64,000 bases of DNA, from contig JAAFKA010000013.1 in NCBI GenBank assembly GCA_013299115.1, forward strand, positions 78,170-142,169, in the 5' to 3' direction. A model generated the notes under the pieces. It did no database searches. It had not been told where the DNA came from and saw nothing but the letters and a program-made list of their open reading frames with translations. Shown here piece by piece: positions 7,404 to 16,630 of this stretch (the stretch's first letter is position 1; every line of letters starts with the position of its first letter). A program made the translations under genes and the position numbers. The DNA is from Cytophagales bacterium (GTDB lineage Bacteria; Bacteroidota; Bacteroidia; Cytophagales; Thermoflexibacteraceae).

Positions 7404-8246
7404 ATGCTCGGAAACTTAGCAAATGAAGTCATCTTCAAAAAGGCTTTTACAGATAAATTTGTCTTGCAATGTTTGGTAAGGGATTTATTTAACGTGGACT
7501 TTGTGCCTGCAACAGTAGAAACTGAAAAACGGTTTGTCGCAACGGCGAACCGACCTAAAATAGCCCATATTGACTTCAACAGTAACGACTGCCGATACGA
7601 CATCTTTGCCCAAAGCAAAGACCAACGAGTGATTGTAGAAATTCAGAAGGTCGACTACGACTATAATTTTGACAGATTTTTGTTGTATCACAATATGGCA
7701 ATAGCCGAGATGCAACGCAATTCAAAAGAATACAAAACTGATAAAGTTGTTTACACCATTGCGGTTTTTACAGGCAAATATGTAGGGACTGAAAGAAACG
7801 GCAAAATAGTAGAAAGAGATATTTTGTTCCACCACAGCAATTTATTCGATTTAGAGGGCAAAGAGTTTGACGTGTTTGGACACAAATTAATTTTCTTAAA
7901 CCATCATTACATCAAAGATACCACACCAGAAGGGTATAGAGATTGGTTAAGTTTGGTAAAAGAGTCAATCAAAAATCCTGAAAACCCAAGCATTAACCTC
8001 AAAAATCATGGTGTAAAAAAGGTTGCTGAATTGATTGATTATGAACAACTTAGCCCCGAAGAACTAACAGAAAATAAAAACCGCAATGCAGCAGAAAGTG
8101 CAACAGAGGCGTATAGATTGGCAGCAGAAAGAGAAGGTAAAATCCAAGTTGCTAAGAAAATGCTTAAACGTGGAACTTCAATAGAAATTATAGCAGAAGA
8201 TACAGGCTTATCTATCGAACAAATCCAAGAACTACGAGCAGAGTGA
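7404..8246 (+). CDS. Rpn-family PD-(D/E)XK nuclease (recombination-promoting / 'transposase' family)
   Basis: A 280-aa protein typical of the PDDEXK_2 / Rpn group, often called putative transposase but now seen as DNA endonucleases that promote recombination. The nuclease core is at the N-terminus: Asp66 in RYDIFAQ and the E-x-Q motif at Glu79-Gln81 in VIVEIQ, where Q replaces the usual Lys, as is normal in this family. A middle region (residues ~85-190) has the family's FHHSNLFDLEGKEFDVF pattern. The C-terminus is helical and ends in an HTH-like segment (IEIIAEDTGLSIEQIQEL). It ends 38 bases before dnaG on the same strand. Confidence 0.88.
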   Translation: MLGNLANEVIFKKAFTDKFVLQCLVRDLFNVDFVPATVETEKRFVATANRPKIAHIDFNSNDCRYDIFAQSKDQRVIVEIQKVDYDYNFDRFLLYHNMAIAEMQRNSKEYKTDKVVYTIAVFTGKYVGTERNGKIVERDILFHHSNLFDLEGKEFDVFGHKLIFLNHHYIKDTTPEGYRDWLSLVKESIKNPENPSINLKNHGVKKVAELIDYEQLSPEELTENKNRNAAESATEAYRLAAEREGKIQVAKKMLKRGTSIEIIAEDTGLSIEQIQELRAE

Positions 8247-8284
8247 AACCAATCAATTTAGCAGAGCCTACTAACCAAACGTAA

Positions 8285-10243
8285 ATGTCCATTTCTCCAA
8301 ACACCATACAAAAAATCCAGCAAGCCGTAGAAATAGTCGATGTGGTTTCTGACTTTGTGAGCCTGAAAAAGAAAGGCAGTAGTTGGCAAGCCTGTTGCCC
8401 TTTTCACAACGAAAGAACTCCATCTTTTTCTGTATCGCCGAGCAAGGGGATTTTTCATTGTTTTGGTTGCCACAAAGCAGGCAATGCTGTTACCTTTGTG
8501 ATGGAAGCTGATAAGTGCAGTTACCCAGAGGCTTTGCGATATTTGGCTAAAAAATACCACATAGAAATAGAGGAAACGCATACCACAGACGAGCAAGCAG
8601 CCCAGCAGTCTTTGCGTGAAAGTTTGTTGATAGCCTTGCAATTTGCCAAAGAAAAATATAGTCAAGACCTGATGCAAACAGACGAAGGGCAAAGTTTGGG
8701 CTTGGGCTACTTCAAAGAAAGAGGTTTTAATCAGGCAACTATTCAAAAATTTGAGTTGGGTTATAGCCTCGATGCGTGGCAGGGCTTAGAGAGCAAAGCC
8801 TTAGCAAAAGGATTTTCGCAAGAGATTTTGGAAAAGTCAGGGCTAATTATCAAAAAAGATGATGGCAAAACTTATGACAGGTTTCGGGGTAGGGTAATGT
8901 TTCCTATTCATAATTTGGCGGGCAAAACAATAGGTTTTGGTGCAAGAACTCTGAAAAAAGACGACAAACCAAAGTACCTAAACAGCCCTGAAACAGAGGT
9001 TTATATTAAGAATGAAATTTTGTATGGCATTTATCAAGCAAAAAATGCAATACGCAATCAAGAGGAATGTTTTTTGACCGAAGGCTATACTGATGTGCTT
9101 TCTTTGCACCAAAACGGCATTGAAAACGTGGTGGCAAGCTCTGGCACTGCCTTAACCGACAATCAAATTCGGTTGATTAAAAGATTTACCGACAATATTA
9201 CCGTTTTGTATGATGGCGACAGTGCAGGGATTAAAGCAGCCTTGCGGGGCATAGATTTGTTGTTGGCACAGGGCATGAACGTAAAAGCTGTTGTATTTCC
9301 CGACAACGAAGACCCCGATAGTTATGTACGCAAAGTAGGTGGCGAGGCTTTTCGGCAATATTTGGCGAGCAAAAGCAAAGATTTTATTACATTCAAGACT
9401 GAATTGTATTTGGGCGAGGTTGGTAATGACCCTGTAAAAAAAGCAGGTATCATTCGCAACATAGTAGAAAGTATATCAAAAATTCCTGATTCTATCAAAA
9501 GGGCTGTTTTTTTTAAGCAAACCAGCCAACTATTAGGCATCAGCGAAGATATTTTGATTGCTGAAAGTAACAAATTGGTAATAGCCGAACAGAAAAAGGC
9601 AAGCCAACAAACTGCCACACAAAACCAAGTATTTGCTACTGAACTCCAACAAGATGCGTTGATAGAAGGATTAACAGCCCAAACTTTGGAGGCTGTGAGC
9701 AAAGAAAGTGTAGAAAAAATTATAGGTTACCAAGAAAAAGAAAGTATCCGTCTGCTGCTGCGTTATGGGCAATATTATGTAAATAATGAGCAACAACTTT
9801 GGCAATATTTGTTTGAGGAACTGGTCGAAATCACGTTTCATACGCCTGTGTATAAAGAAATTTTGACTTTGTACCAAACAGCTACCCAAAAAAACGAGGT
9901 GGTAGATGTGGAATATTTAATGGCAAAAGGCAGTCCCGAAGTGCAAACAATGGTCAGCCACTTGCTTTGGGAGAAGTACAGTATTAGCGAAAATTGGCAG
10001 AAAATGTACGGCATTTTTATTCCCCAAGAAACAGACGTATTGCCAAAATCTGTTTACTCCAATATTTTGCGACTAAAACATAGATTATTGGAGAAAATTA
10101 TTGCAGAAAACCTCCAAAAATTACAAAACCTTGCTGCACCCGAAGAGGAGGAAACTATTTTGACAACGCATTTGCAACTAACCCAAACCAAAAACCAAAT
10201 TGCAAAATTGCTGGGAAGTGTGGTTACAGGTTGGGTAAATTGA
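8285..10243 (+). CDS. dnaG: DNA primase
   Basis: A 652-aa DnaG of normal length, synthesising RNA primers at the replication fork. The CHC2 zinc-binding domain is intact (Cys38, His41, Cys59, Cys62). The catalytic core contains YDRFRGRVMFPIHN and IGFGARTL. The TOPRIM domain carries the Glu of LTEGYTDV (about residue 264) and the DGDSAG acidic motif (about 309-314), which bind metal. The C-terminal ~200 residues are variable and should bind the DnaB helicase. The gene follows the Rpn-type nuclease gene by 38 bases with no obvious promoter in between, so it may be read through from that gene. Confidence 0.97.
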   Translation: MSISPNTIQKIQQAVEIVDVVSDFVSLKKKGSSWQACCPFHNERTPSFSVSPSKGIFHCFGCHKAGNAVTFVMEADKCSYPEALRYLAKKYHIEIEETHTTDEQAAQQSLRESLLIALQFAKEKYSQDLMQTDEGQSLGLGYFKERGFNQATIQKFELGYSLDAWQGLESKALAKGFSQEILEKSGLIIKKDDGKTYDRFRGRVMFPIHNLAGKTIGFGARTLKKDDKPKYLNSPETEVYIKNEILYGIYQAKNAIRNQEECFLTEGYTDVLSLHQNGIENVVASSGTALTDNQIRLIKRFTDNITVLYDGDSAGIKAALRGIDLLLAQGMNVKAVVFPDNEDPDSYVRKVGGEAFRQYLASKSKDFITFKTELYLGEVGNDPVKKAGIIRNIVESISKIPDSIKRAVFFKQTSQLLGISEDILIAESNKLVIAEQKKASQQTATQNQVFATELQQDALIEGLTAQTLEAVSKESVEKIIGYQEKESIRLLLRYGQYYVNNEQQLWQYLFEELVEITFHTPVYKEILTLYQTATQKNEVVDVEYLMAKGSPEVQTMVSHLLWEKYSISENWQKMYGIFIPQETDVLPKSVYSNILRLKHRLLEKIIAENLQKLQNLAAPEEEETILTTHLQLTQTKNQIAKLLGSVVTGWVN

Positions 10244-10273
10244 AAAAGCAAGAAAGAGTTTCAATTCATTTTA

Positions 10274-10375
10274 ACTCCGTAGGAGTGAAATATTTATAGA
10301 AAACGTGAACTTCATCACATCAAAACTCCGTAGGAGTTTTGAAACATACTTTCCAAGTCTTTAAGACTTGGAAAG
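10274..10375. repeat. Three successive palindromes between convergent dnaG and protease genes
   Basis: ACTCC/GGAGT at 10274-10286, a perfect 21-base palindrome built on AACTCCGTAGGAGTT at 10321-10341, and CTTTCCAAGTC/GACTTGGAAAG at 10349-10375. They occupy the 199-base gap and probably act as terminators for one or both genes. Confidence 0.7.
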
Positions 10376-10442
10376 CAAAGAGGCATTTGATAAATCAAAT
10401 ATTTGTATTTACACAAAAACTGTCAGACAACCAAAACCAACC

Positions 10443-12578
10443 TTATTTTTTGTTCACATTCACTATCATTTTGTCGTTTTGCATATCAGCCAATACATTC
10501 ATTGCCTCTTGCAAATAGACATCTTTTTTGAGATTTTTATAAAACCTGTCGGCTTTTTCTTTGTTTTCAGGCGTGCTGTTGTTGGCAGTTTCGTCTGTTT
10601 TCAGAGCAAAAACATTCACTTCGGGAGTATCTTTTTGGGCTTCCTCCATACGTTTGTTTTCTTCTCTGTCTTCTTTGAGTTCGGCTCGGTAGCTGCTTAG
10701 TTTCAAAGAAATAAGACTCTCCTCACGCATTTTTTTGGCTCTTTCGGCACTTTCGTTAATCCGTTTGAAAACCTCACTTTTCTTAATCCGTTTGTTGCTT
10801 TTTTCTACCAACAGACTTACTTGGTCGCCACTCAACCATTGTTTTACAGGCAAAGACCTGATTTCGTCCCAAACCATTGGGTTGTCTTGGTCTTTTTCGC
10901 CCAAAGGCAAAAAGCTATACACATCATTCATTATCACGTCTGGTACTACGCCTTTGAGTTGCGTAGCCCCGCCGTTTACCCTATAAAATTTTTGCATAGT
11001 CAAAGTCAAATTGCCCAAAGGTTTCACTTCTTGGTATTCAGAAGGCAAAAAATTGTCTAAATCCAAAATTTTTTGCACTGTTCCTTTACCAAAAGTGGCA
11101 GGGCTACCCATTACAATTCCACGTTTGTAATCTTGCACCGCAGCAGCCAAAATTTCGGAAGCTGAAGCACTGAAAGAATTAACCAAAATTACCAAATTGC
11201 CGTCATAAATCAGGCGAGGGTCTGTGTCGTCATACACCAAAGGCTGTCCATCTCTGCTTTTTACCTGCACTACGGGTCCTTTGTCTATAAACAAACCCAT
11301 CATATCTATTACATCTCGCAAAGAGCCGCCGCCATTGTTGCGGAGGTCTAACACCACGCTGTTTATGTTTTCGGCTTGCAATTTTACCAATTCTTTTTTC
11401 ACGTCTTCGGCACAACTGCGACTGCCTTTGTTGTTAAAATCTGCATAAAACCCTGGCAGGTTGATGTAGCCCACTTTGTTTTTGTTTTGTTGAGCCTCTA
11501 TAACCGCAGATTTTGCATATTTTTCTTCCAATATTACTACATCACGCACTATTGGAATTTCTACGATGCTGCCATCGGCTTTTTTGGTAGTCAAAATTAC
11601 TTTTGTTCCTCTTTTGCCACGTATCTGCTGCACCACTTTGTCGAGTCGCATATTGGTAACATCTACGGCATCTTTGCCATCTTGTGCCACCTTGATAATG
11701 AAGTCGCCAGCTTTGAGTTGTCCTTGTCGCCAAGAGGCACTACCAGGCAAAATATCTGCTACTCTAATGTTGCCTTCTCTTTCTTGCAAAGTAGCCCCGA
11801 TGCCCTCAAACTGCCCTGTCATTTCGATGTCGAAATTTTGCTTGTTCGATGGCGAATAATACGTAGTGTGTGGGTCATAGCCACCTGTAATGGCGTTGAT
11901 ATACACCGACCAACGGTCTGCTCTTTCCAATTTATTGAGGTTGTCGAACCATTCTGTATAAGACTTTTCAACTTTTTTGCGGGCTTCAGCCTCCAATACG
12001 TCTTGTTTTTTGGGTTTATAACCTGCTGAGTCTTTGGCTTTTTTCTCCTCACTTTCCAAATTGCTGACCAACATAGCTAAGGTGCTGTATTTTAATCGCA
12101 AACGCCACTGCTCTTTGAGGGTTGCATCATTGGCTGCAAAACTCAATTTTTCGTCATCTCTTTCAAATTTTTCGTCTTGCGTAAAATCAAAAGGCTGTGC
12201 CAGTAGTTCTTTGTAAAAACCTGCAACGGTTTTCACTTTTTGGTTGATAATGTCGTAAGAAGTCGTAAAAAAATCATAACGACCTTCTTTAATTTCATCA
12301 TCTATTTTGGTGGCAAAAGGTTGCAATTTGGCAAGGTCTTCTTGGGTAAGAAACTGCTTGTTGTTGTCCAGATTTTTGAGGTACAACTGATAGACCTTTT
12401 TCGAGAGGTTGTCGTCTATGTTGCGAGCTTCGTAATGCCCTGCGGTCAGCCCTTCTGCCAGCACATAGAGCAACACACTATTTTTGTCTTTGCCATCGGG
12501 TGGCATATAAGACGTACAAACCGTAAGGGCTGTGCCTAAGGTGATGTACTTGATAAAATGTATGATTTTCATAAACAA
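10443..12578 (-). CDS. prc: Tail-specific carboxy-terminal processing protease (S41 family, Prc-like)
   Basis: A 711-aa protein with the layout of the long Prc/Tsp type: signal or anchor segment (HFIKYITLGTALTVCTSY), N-terminal helical TSP domain (about 30-220), PDZ domain (about 230-330, GIGATLQEREGNIRVADILPGS), S41 protease domain, and a Lys/Glu-rich helical C-terminal domain (about 570-680). The catalytic Ser lies in NSFSASASEILAAAVQDY and the general-base Lys in FGKGTVQ about 26 residues later. It should degrade or process envelope proteins from their C-termini in the periplasm. The start may be the second Met, two codons in. The gene is monocistronic. Confidence 0.93.
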   Translation of the reverse strand: MFMKIIHFIKYITLGTALTVCTSYMPPDGKDKNSVLLYVLAEGLTAGHYEARNIDDNLSKKVYQLYLKNLDNNKQFLTQEDLAKLQPFATKIDDEIKEGRYDFFTTSYDIINQKVKTVAGFYKELLAQPFDFTQDEKFERDDEKLSFAANDATLKEQWRLRLKYSTLAMLVSNLESEEKKAKDSAGYKPKKQDVLEAEARKKVEKSYTEWFDNLNKLERADRWSVYINAITGGYDPHTTYYSPSNKQNFDIEMTGQFEGIGATLQEREGNIRVADILPGSASWRQGQLKAGDFIIKVAQDGKDAVDVTNMRLDKVVQQIRGKRGTKVILTTKKADGSIVEIPIVRDVVILEEKYAKSAVIEAQQNKNKVGYINLPGFYADFNNKGSRSCAEDVKKELVKLQAENINSVVLDLRNNGGGSLRDVIDMMGLFIDKGPVVQVKSRDGQPLVYDDTDPRLIYDGNLVILVNSFSASASEILAAAVQDYKRGIVMGSPATFGKGTVQKILDLDNFLPSEYQEVKPLGNLTLTMQKFYRVNGGATQLKGVVPDVIMNDVYSFLPLGEKDQDNPMVWDEIRSLPVKQWLSGDQVSLLVEKSNKRIKKSEVFKRINESAERAKKMREESLISLKLSSYRAELKEDREENKRMEEAQKDTPEVNVFALKTDETANNSTPENKEKADRFYKNLKKDVYLQEAMNVLADMQNDKMIVNVNKK

Positions 12579-12699
12579 GAAATGAAGTGATTATAAGTTA
12601 GCAATATAAACAAAATGTACGCAAAAAAATTATCAATGACTATGAATTAAGATTTTTTAACAGAAAAGTGCAAACGATGAAAGGTAAATAAATAATAGC

Positions 12700-12731
12700 C
12701 TCCCTATAAGGTTTTAAAACCTTATAGGGAG
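12700..12731. terminator. Perfect 32-base palindrome, terminator-like
   Basis: CTCCCTATAAGGTTTT and its exact reverse complement are back to back. It lies 19 bases beyond the stop of the PKD lipoprotein gene and upstream of the protease gene, and belongs to the same loose AAGGTTTT/AAAACCTT group seen at 27758, 49555 and 56182. Confidence 0.7.
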
Positions 12732-12750
12732 CTTATACACTCTTTTGCTG

Positions 12751-14529
12751 CTAATCACATTGGTACTCGTATGTATTCACCGCTGTTACACTCCCTGCGG
12801 GTGTATTGGAGATGACGGTTGTTTTAGACAACATTCGGTTAGGAAAAAACTCCCCTGTGAGGTCTGTTGCGATATTTCCCGCAGCATCTCTACCAATTAC
12901 CCGAAGTGGTTGGCAATTTTGGTAAGTTGTCGTGATTTTTGCGGTTACAGCACCTGTACTGTTGAGTTGGTCTTCGTTTTGCGGTTGCCCTTCTGCCGTA
13001 AAGTTGCTGTAAATATTTTGACCTGTAAGTTGGTTGCTTGCATTATAACTCAATGTTTTTACTAATCTGCCCGACCCATCATATTCGTAGGTGCTATAGC
13101 TTTGCAAGACGTTGCTACTCAAATTGTTAGTTCTTGTTCTTTGGCAACCATTGTAAAGATGTTCGGTTACAGAGGTAGTTGCAGGAGCAAAAGGATTTTG
13201 TGTAGTCGTTGTAATTTTGGTGTTTCTTGCTTGACTATCATACTCATAAAGGCTTGTGTTTGTGATACTTACGCCTACCGAAGAAGTCAAAGTTAATTTG
13301 CTTACCACCTTTACACCTGCTACTGTGGTGTATTCAAATACGCCTGTCGTGGTGCCACCTGCTACCGACAATACTGTTTTGGTGATGTAACATTTGGGCA
13401 AATTGCATTTGTTCTCGTCTTGGCAACCTGTGCCGCCACCTGTGGAGGCTGTGGCTACGGTTACCGTTTGTGTATTGCGTTGCACATTGCCAAAGGCATC
13501 ACGCACTGTCAAGATTACGGTATAAGAGCCTGCGGTGTTGAAAGTATAGTTGGCGGAGGCTGTGGTGGCATTGAAACCAATGGGCAACGAACTCCATTCA
13601 TACGTGCTTGCTCCTGTGCCTGTGTAGATAAAAGTTATTCTTTCGCCAGCTTTGGGTTGGGTAGGCTCAAAACGGAAAGCAGCCGTTAAGCTACTTGCAG
13701 CTACGGTTACAGCCTTCGTAACAGTGGTGTTGCCACCTGCACCCGAAGCCACTAAGGTAACTTGGTAAGTACCTGCATTGACAAAGGTGTAGGTAGGATT
13801 TTGTTGGGTGGAGGCAAAACCTGCGGGAACAGACGACCACGCAAAAGAAGTGGCATTGGTGGCAGTAGCCGTAAAACTAACCTGTTGCCCTGCGGTGATG
13901 GTGGTAGGCGAAAAAGTGAAATCTGCAACAGGGGCAGAACTTGCCACTGTGATAGTTTTCGTAACCACAATAGGTGTGCTACCCGCAGCCCCTGTGATTC
14001 GCAAGGTAATTTGGTAATTTCCTGCATTGGCAAAGGTGGCAGTTGGGTTTTGTTGCGTAGAACTCAATCCTGCGGGAGATGACGACCATTCAAAACTTAC
14101 CGCATTTTGGGCGGTGGCGGTGAAAGTAACAGGTTGTCCTGCCACCACATTGCTTGGGCTGAATGAAAAATCTCCTGCGGGATTCAGTACAGGGCTGCTG
14201 ACTGTCAAAGTTTTGGTTGCCACTATACTACCGCCATCACCTGTAGCTGTTAAACTGACTTGGTAAGTGCCAGCCGTTGTAATTTTGGTTTTCAACGTGG
14301 CTGCATTGCCCACCACACCCGCAGGTACAGATGCCCACACAAAGGTTTTGGCATTGGTGGTGGTTGCCGTAAAAGTTATCTCGTCATTTGTTGTCGGATT
14401 AGAAGGACTGAAAGAAAATTCTGCCGTTGGTTTGGGGGCAGGAGTTTCGGTTTTAGACCCTCCACAAGAGGCTAACAACAAGAGCATGAACAAGTTAAAG
14501 AGGTGAATACTTTTGAATTTGGTTTGCAT
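12751..14529 (-). CDS. Surface lipoprotein with four PKD-like domains and a YD-rich C-terminal domain
   Basis: A 592-aa protein. The signal peptide ends in LLLLASC (lipidated Cys22). Four Ig-like PKD domains of ~85-90 residues follow (about 34-380), each opening with a form of FSFSPS or FRFEPTQP and containing a conserved Phe/Tyr-x-Trp-x-S core. After a TGGGTGC linker comes a C-terminal domain (about 385-592) starting KCYITKT, containing YD/RHS-like EYDGSGRLVK repeats and ending NTYEYQCD. The same C-terminal domain makes up almost all of the lipoprotein at 15515-16489. A role in surface binding or adhesion is likely; no enzyme motif was seen. The repeats at DNA level could recombine. Confidence 0.85.
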   Translation of the reverse strand: MQTKFKSIHLFNLFMLLLLASCGGSKTETPAPKPTAEFSFSPSNPTTNDEITFTATTTNAKTFVWASVPAGVVGNAATLKTKITTAGTYQVSLTATGDGGSIVATKTLTVSSPVLNPAGDFSFSPSNVVAGQPVTFTATAQNAVSFEWSSSPAGLSSTQQNPTATFANAGNYQITLRITGAAGSTPIVVTKTITVASSAPVADFTFSPTTITAGQQVSFTATATNATSFAWSSVPAGFASTQQNPTYTFVNAGTYQVTLVASGAGGNTTVTKAVTVAASSLTAAFRFEPTQPKAGERITFIYTGTGASTYEWSSLPIGFNATTASANYTFNTAGSYTVILTVRDAFGNVQRNTQTVTVATASTGGGTGCQDENKCNLPKCYITKTVLSVAGGTTTGVFEYTTVAGVKVVSKLTLTSSVGVSITNTSLYEYDSQARNTKITTTTQNPFAPATTSVTEHLYNGCQRTRTNNLSSNVLQSYSTYEYDGSGRLVKTLSYNASNQLTGQNIYSNFTAEGQPQNEDQLNSTGAVTAKITTTYQNCQPLRVIGRDAAGNIATDLTGEFFPNRMLSKTTVISNTPAGSVTAVNTYEYQCD

Positions 14530-14698
14530 GATATAAAAAAGTTAAGAATGAATAAATAGATTGTAAATTAATCTTATTCGGATTGATTGTATTTCTTGTT
14601 CCTTAAAATTTTATGAAACAATTTAGTTACAAACATAGTCAAAATGATTAAATAGCAAACTTTAATCCAAACGAATTACGCATAAACAGAACTTTTAT

Positions 14699-15301
14699 AT
14701 GTTCGACCTCATTAGACATTACCTCACCCAAAATGCCTTAGAACTCACAGGAGCTTTGCTTACCTTAGTTTGTGTTTGGCTGAACACCCAAGCCAATAGT
14801 TGGGGTTGGGGTGTGGGCATTGCAGCCACTTGTTGCTATACATGGGTGGCTTTTCAGGGCAAAATATGGGGTTTTTGCGTGTTAAACGTCTTTTTTGCCT
14901 TGCTCAGTGCTTATGGTTGGTGGCATTGGCTCTTTTACCAATCAACCACCGACCCAATCAAACAAACCTTGCCTATTACTTCCTTGCCTTTTCAGTCCCT
15001 TAGTTTATTTGTCGCAATAGGTTTTTTGGGTACAGTTGGCATTGGTTTATTTTTGCAGTGGGCAGGCGGTGCTTCTCCTTGGCTCGATGCCCCTATTTTT
15101 GCGTTTAGTTTGGTTGCCCAATACCTGCTTACCCAAAAAAAAGTAGAAAATTGGCTATTTTGGATAGGAATTAATGCCTTAACTGTTGTGCTTTTTGTCT
15201 ATTTGCAATACTGGGTTAGTGCGGTGCTGTATGCTTTGCTTTTTTTGTTGGCAATGAAGGGTTACGCAGATTGGCGAAAAATAATGGAAATAAAAAAATA
15301 G
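14699..15301 (+). CDS. pnuC: Nicotinamide mononucleotide/riboside transporter PnuC
   Basis: A 200-aa inner-membrane protein with about seven hydrophobic helices. PnuC hallmarks include the early NALELTGALLTLVCVWLN segment, GKIWGFCVLNVFFALLSAYGWWHWL (with the YGWWxW motif) and the late KKVENWLFWIGINALTVVLFV segment. Members facilitate uptake of nicotinamide riboside or related vitamins, which are trapped by phosphorylation. No partner NadR or kinase gene is adjacent. The ATG at 14699 gives the right family length. No riboswitch was recognised in the 170 bases before it. Confidence 0.9.
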   Translation: MFDLIRHYLTQNALELTGALLTLVCVWLNTQANSWGWGVGIAATCCYTWVAFQGKIWGFCVLNVFFALLSAYGWWHWLFYQSTTDPIKQTLPITSLPFQSLSLFVAIGFLGTVGIGLFLQWAGGASPWLDAPIFAFSLVAQYLLTQKKVENWLFWIGINALTVVLFVYLQYWVSAVLYALLFLLAMKGYADWRKIMEIKK

Positions 15302-15514
15302 AGTTTTCGCAATTTTTCTTTTACTTTGTTGTTTATATGCGTTAGTTGCTTGTAAAATACCTTTGTTATGCACCACCCCAATATCGACTACTTTTCTAAT
15401 AGAACAACAAAGGTAGTGTTGAGAAAAAAAGAAGGATTTTAGGTTGTTTTTTCTTTCTTTTTTCCAAAGTTTTTATTAGTTTGGCGATTGAATTGGAAAT
15501 TGATTTTATATCCT

Positions 15515-16489
15515 ATGCAAACCTTATTTAATTGTTCCTTAATCATATTTTTTTTGGGTTTGGCAGGTTGCTCGTCAGAAGTCCCCAAACCCCAAACACA
15601 ACTACAACCACCATCGTTAAGATGCTTTGTTACTAAGCAAACTAATGATAACGGAAACTATACTGAATATACTTACAACGGAGATTTGTTGATAAAAACC
15701 GAATCTAAATCGTCAAGTGATTATGTTTTTTCTTCAACAGAATATCAATACACTGGTACAAAACGTACCAAAGTTTTGCAATTTGACAACAAAACAGGTG
15801 TATCCATTCTTACTTATTTGTTCACTTATGAGTATGATGGGAATAATCTCGTTAAAACCCAAATCTCAAATTATGACCAAACAGGCAAGTTGACAAGTCA
15901 AGGTACTAATATTTATGAATTTGATGCTAATGGTAATCTAATAAAAGAACTTTATACGAGTCATTATATAGACCACATACAGGGTCCCCTTATTGCACTC
16001 GAAACGATGATTACGTATGAATACAAAGGAAAATTAGTAATAAGAAAAAATAGGTTTTCTAAAAATAGAACAACAAACCAATTTATTGCATCAAGTTCCA
16101 ATACATTTGAATACGACGCAAATGGTAATGTCGTAGAAGATAAGTATTATGATGGGACAGGACAATTTACTTATTCCTACAAGAATACCTATAGCAGTAC
16201 CAATAAATTACTAAAAGTGATAATTGAATATAATGATGGCAGAAGTTTCCTCTTTGCTTTGTATGAGTATGACGAAAAAGATAAACAAGTCTTAGCTATA
16301 TCTTTTGGCGAAAATGGAAAAAAATATTCTGAATATCGCACAACTAATCAGTACGGTTCTAATGGCAATATCCTAAAATCTGTGGTAGTGAATAACAACT
16401 ACTACAACTCAAATACTGGACAGTATGTAACTGCTCCGTTCACGAGCATTGTCAACACTTATACTTATGAATACCTGTGCATGAAATAA
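15515..16489 (+). CDS. Lipoprotein with YD-rich domain, paralogous to the end of the PKD lipoprotein
   Basis: The ATG at 15515 gives a 324-aa protein with a clean signal ending LGLAGC (Cys19 lipidated); an upstream in-frame TTG would spoil the signal. The mature part begins RCFVTKQTN and shows repeated EYDGN/EYDANGN motifs about 40-50 residues apart, related to RHS/YD repeats that form beta-spirals, and ends TYEYLCMK. The opening Cys and closing Y-E-Y-x-C are shared with the C-terminal domain of the 12751-14529 protein, suggesting a common disulfide-closed fold. It lies on the opposite strand, with pnuC between the two. Function is unknown; it is probably on the outer surface. Confidence 0.8.
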   Translation: MQTLFNCSLIIFFLGLAGCSSEVPKPQTQLQPPSLRCFVTKQTNDNGNYTEYTYNGDLLIKTESKSSSDYVFSSTEYQYTGTKRTKVLQFDNKTGVSILTYLFTYEYDGNNLVKTQISNYDQTGKLTSQGTNIYEFDANGNLIKELYTSHYIDHIQGPLIALETMITYEYKGKLVIRKNRFSKNRTTNQFIASSSNTFEYDANGNVVEDKYYDGTGQFTYSYKNTYSSTNKLLKVIIEYNDGRSFLFALYEYDEKDKQVLAISFGENGKKYSEYRTTNQYGSNGNILKSVVVNNNYYNSNTGQYVTAPFTSIVNTYTYEYLCMK

Positions 16490-16584
16490 ATACTGCGTAA
16501 GGAGAAAGTATAATGTTTCGCAGAATGATATTTTGGTATTTTTAGGGCTATGAAAAATATCGACGTAATTATACAAAAAAGTTA

Positions 16585-16622
16585 TCAAACACTAACAGTT
16601 TTCAAAAACAGTTAGTGTTTGA
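16585..16622 (-). terminator. Terminator of nnr
   Basis: TCAAACACTAAC (16585-16596) pairs with GTTAGTGTTTGA (16611-16622). On the minus strand it is followed by TAAC and six T residues, 8 bases past the nnr stop. Confidence 0.85.
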
Positions 16623-16630
16623 TATAATAT

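Noticed and set aside
7404..8246. Complete insertion sequence around the Rpn-type gene
   Set aside because: The inverted repeat at 7257-7349 is wholly upstream, and no matching end or target duplication was found downstream.
11376..12029. 217-codon open frame on the plus strand
   Set aside because: It is antisense to the well-conserved protease gene, has a composition of a shadow frame (Phe/Tyr-rich), and no recognisable pattern.
13420..14506. Several plus-strand frames of 69-106 codons
   Set aside because: They are shadows of the four PKD repeats of the lipoprotein on the minus strand.
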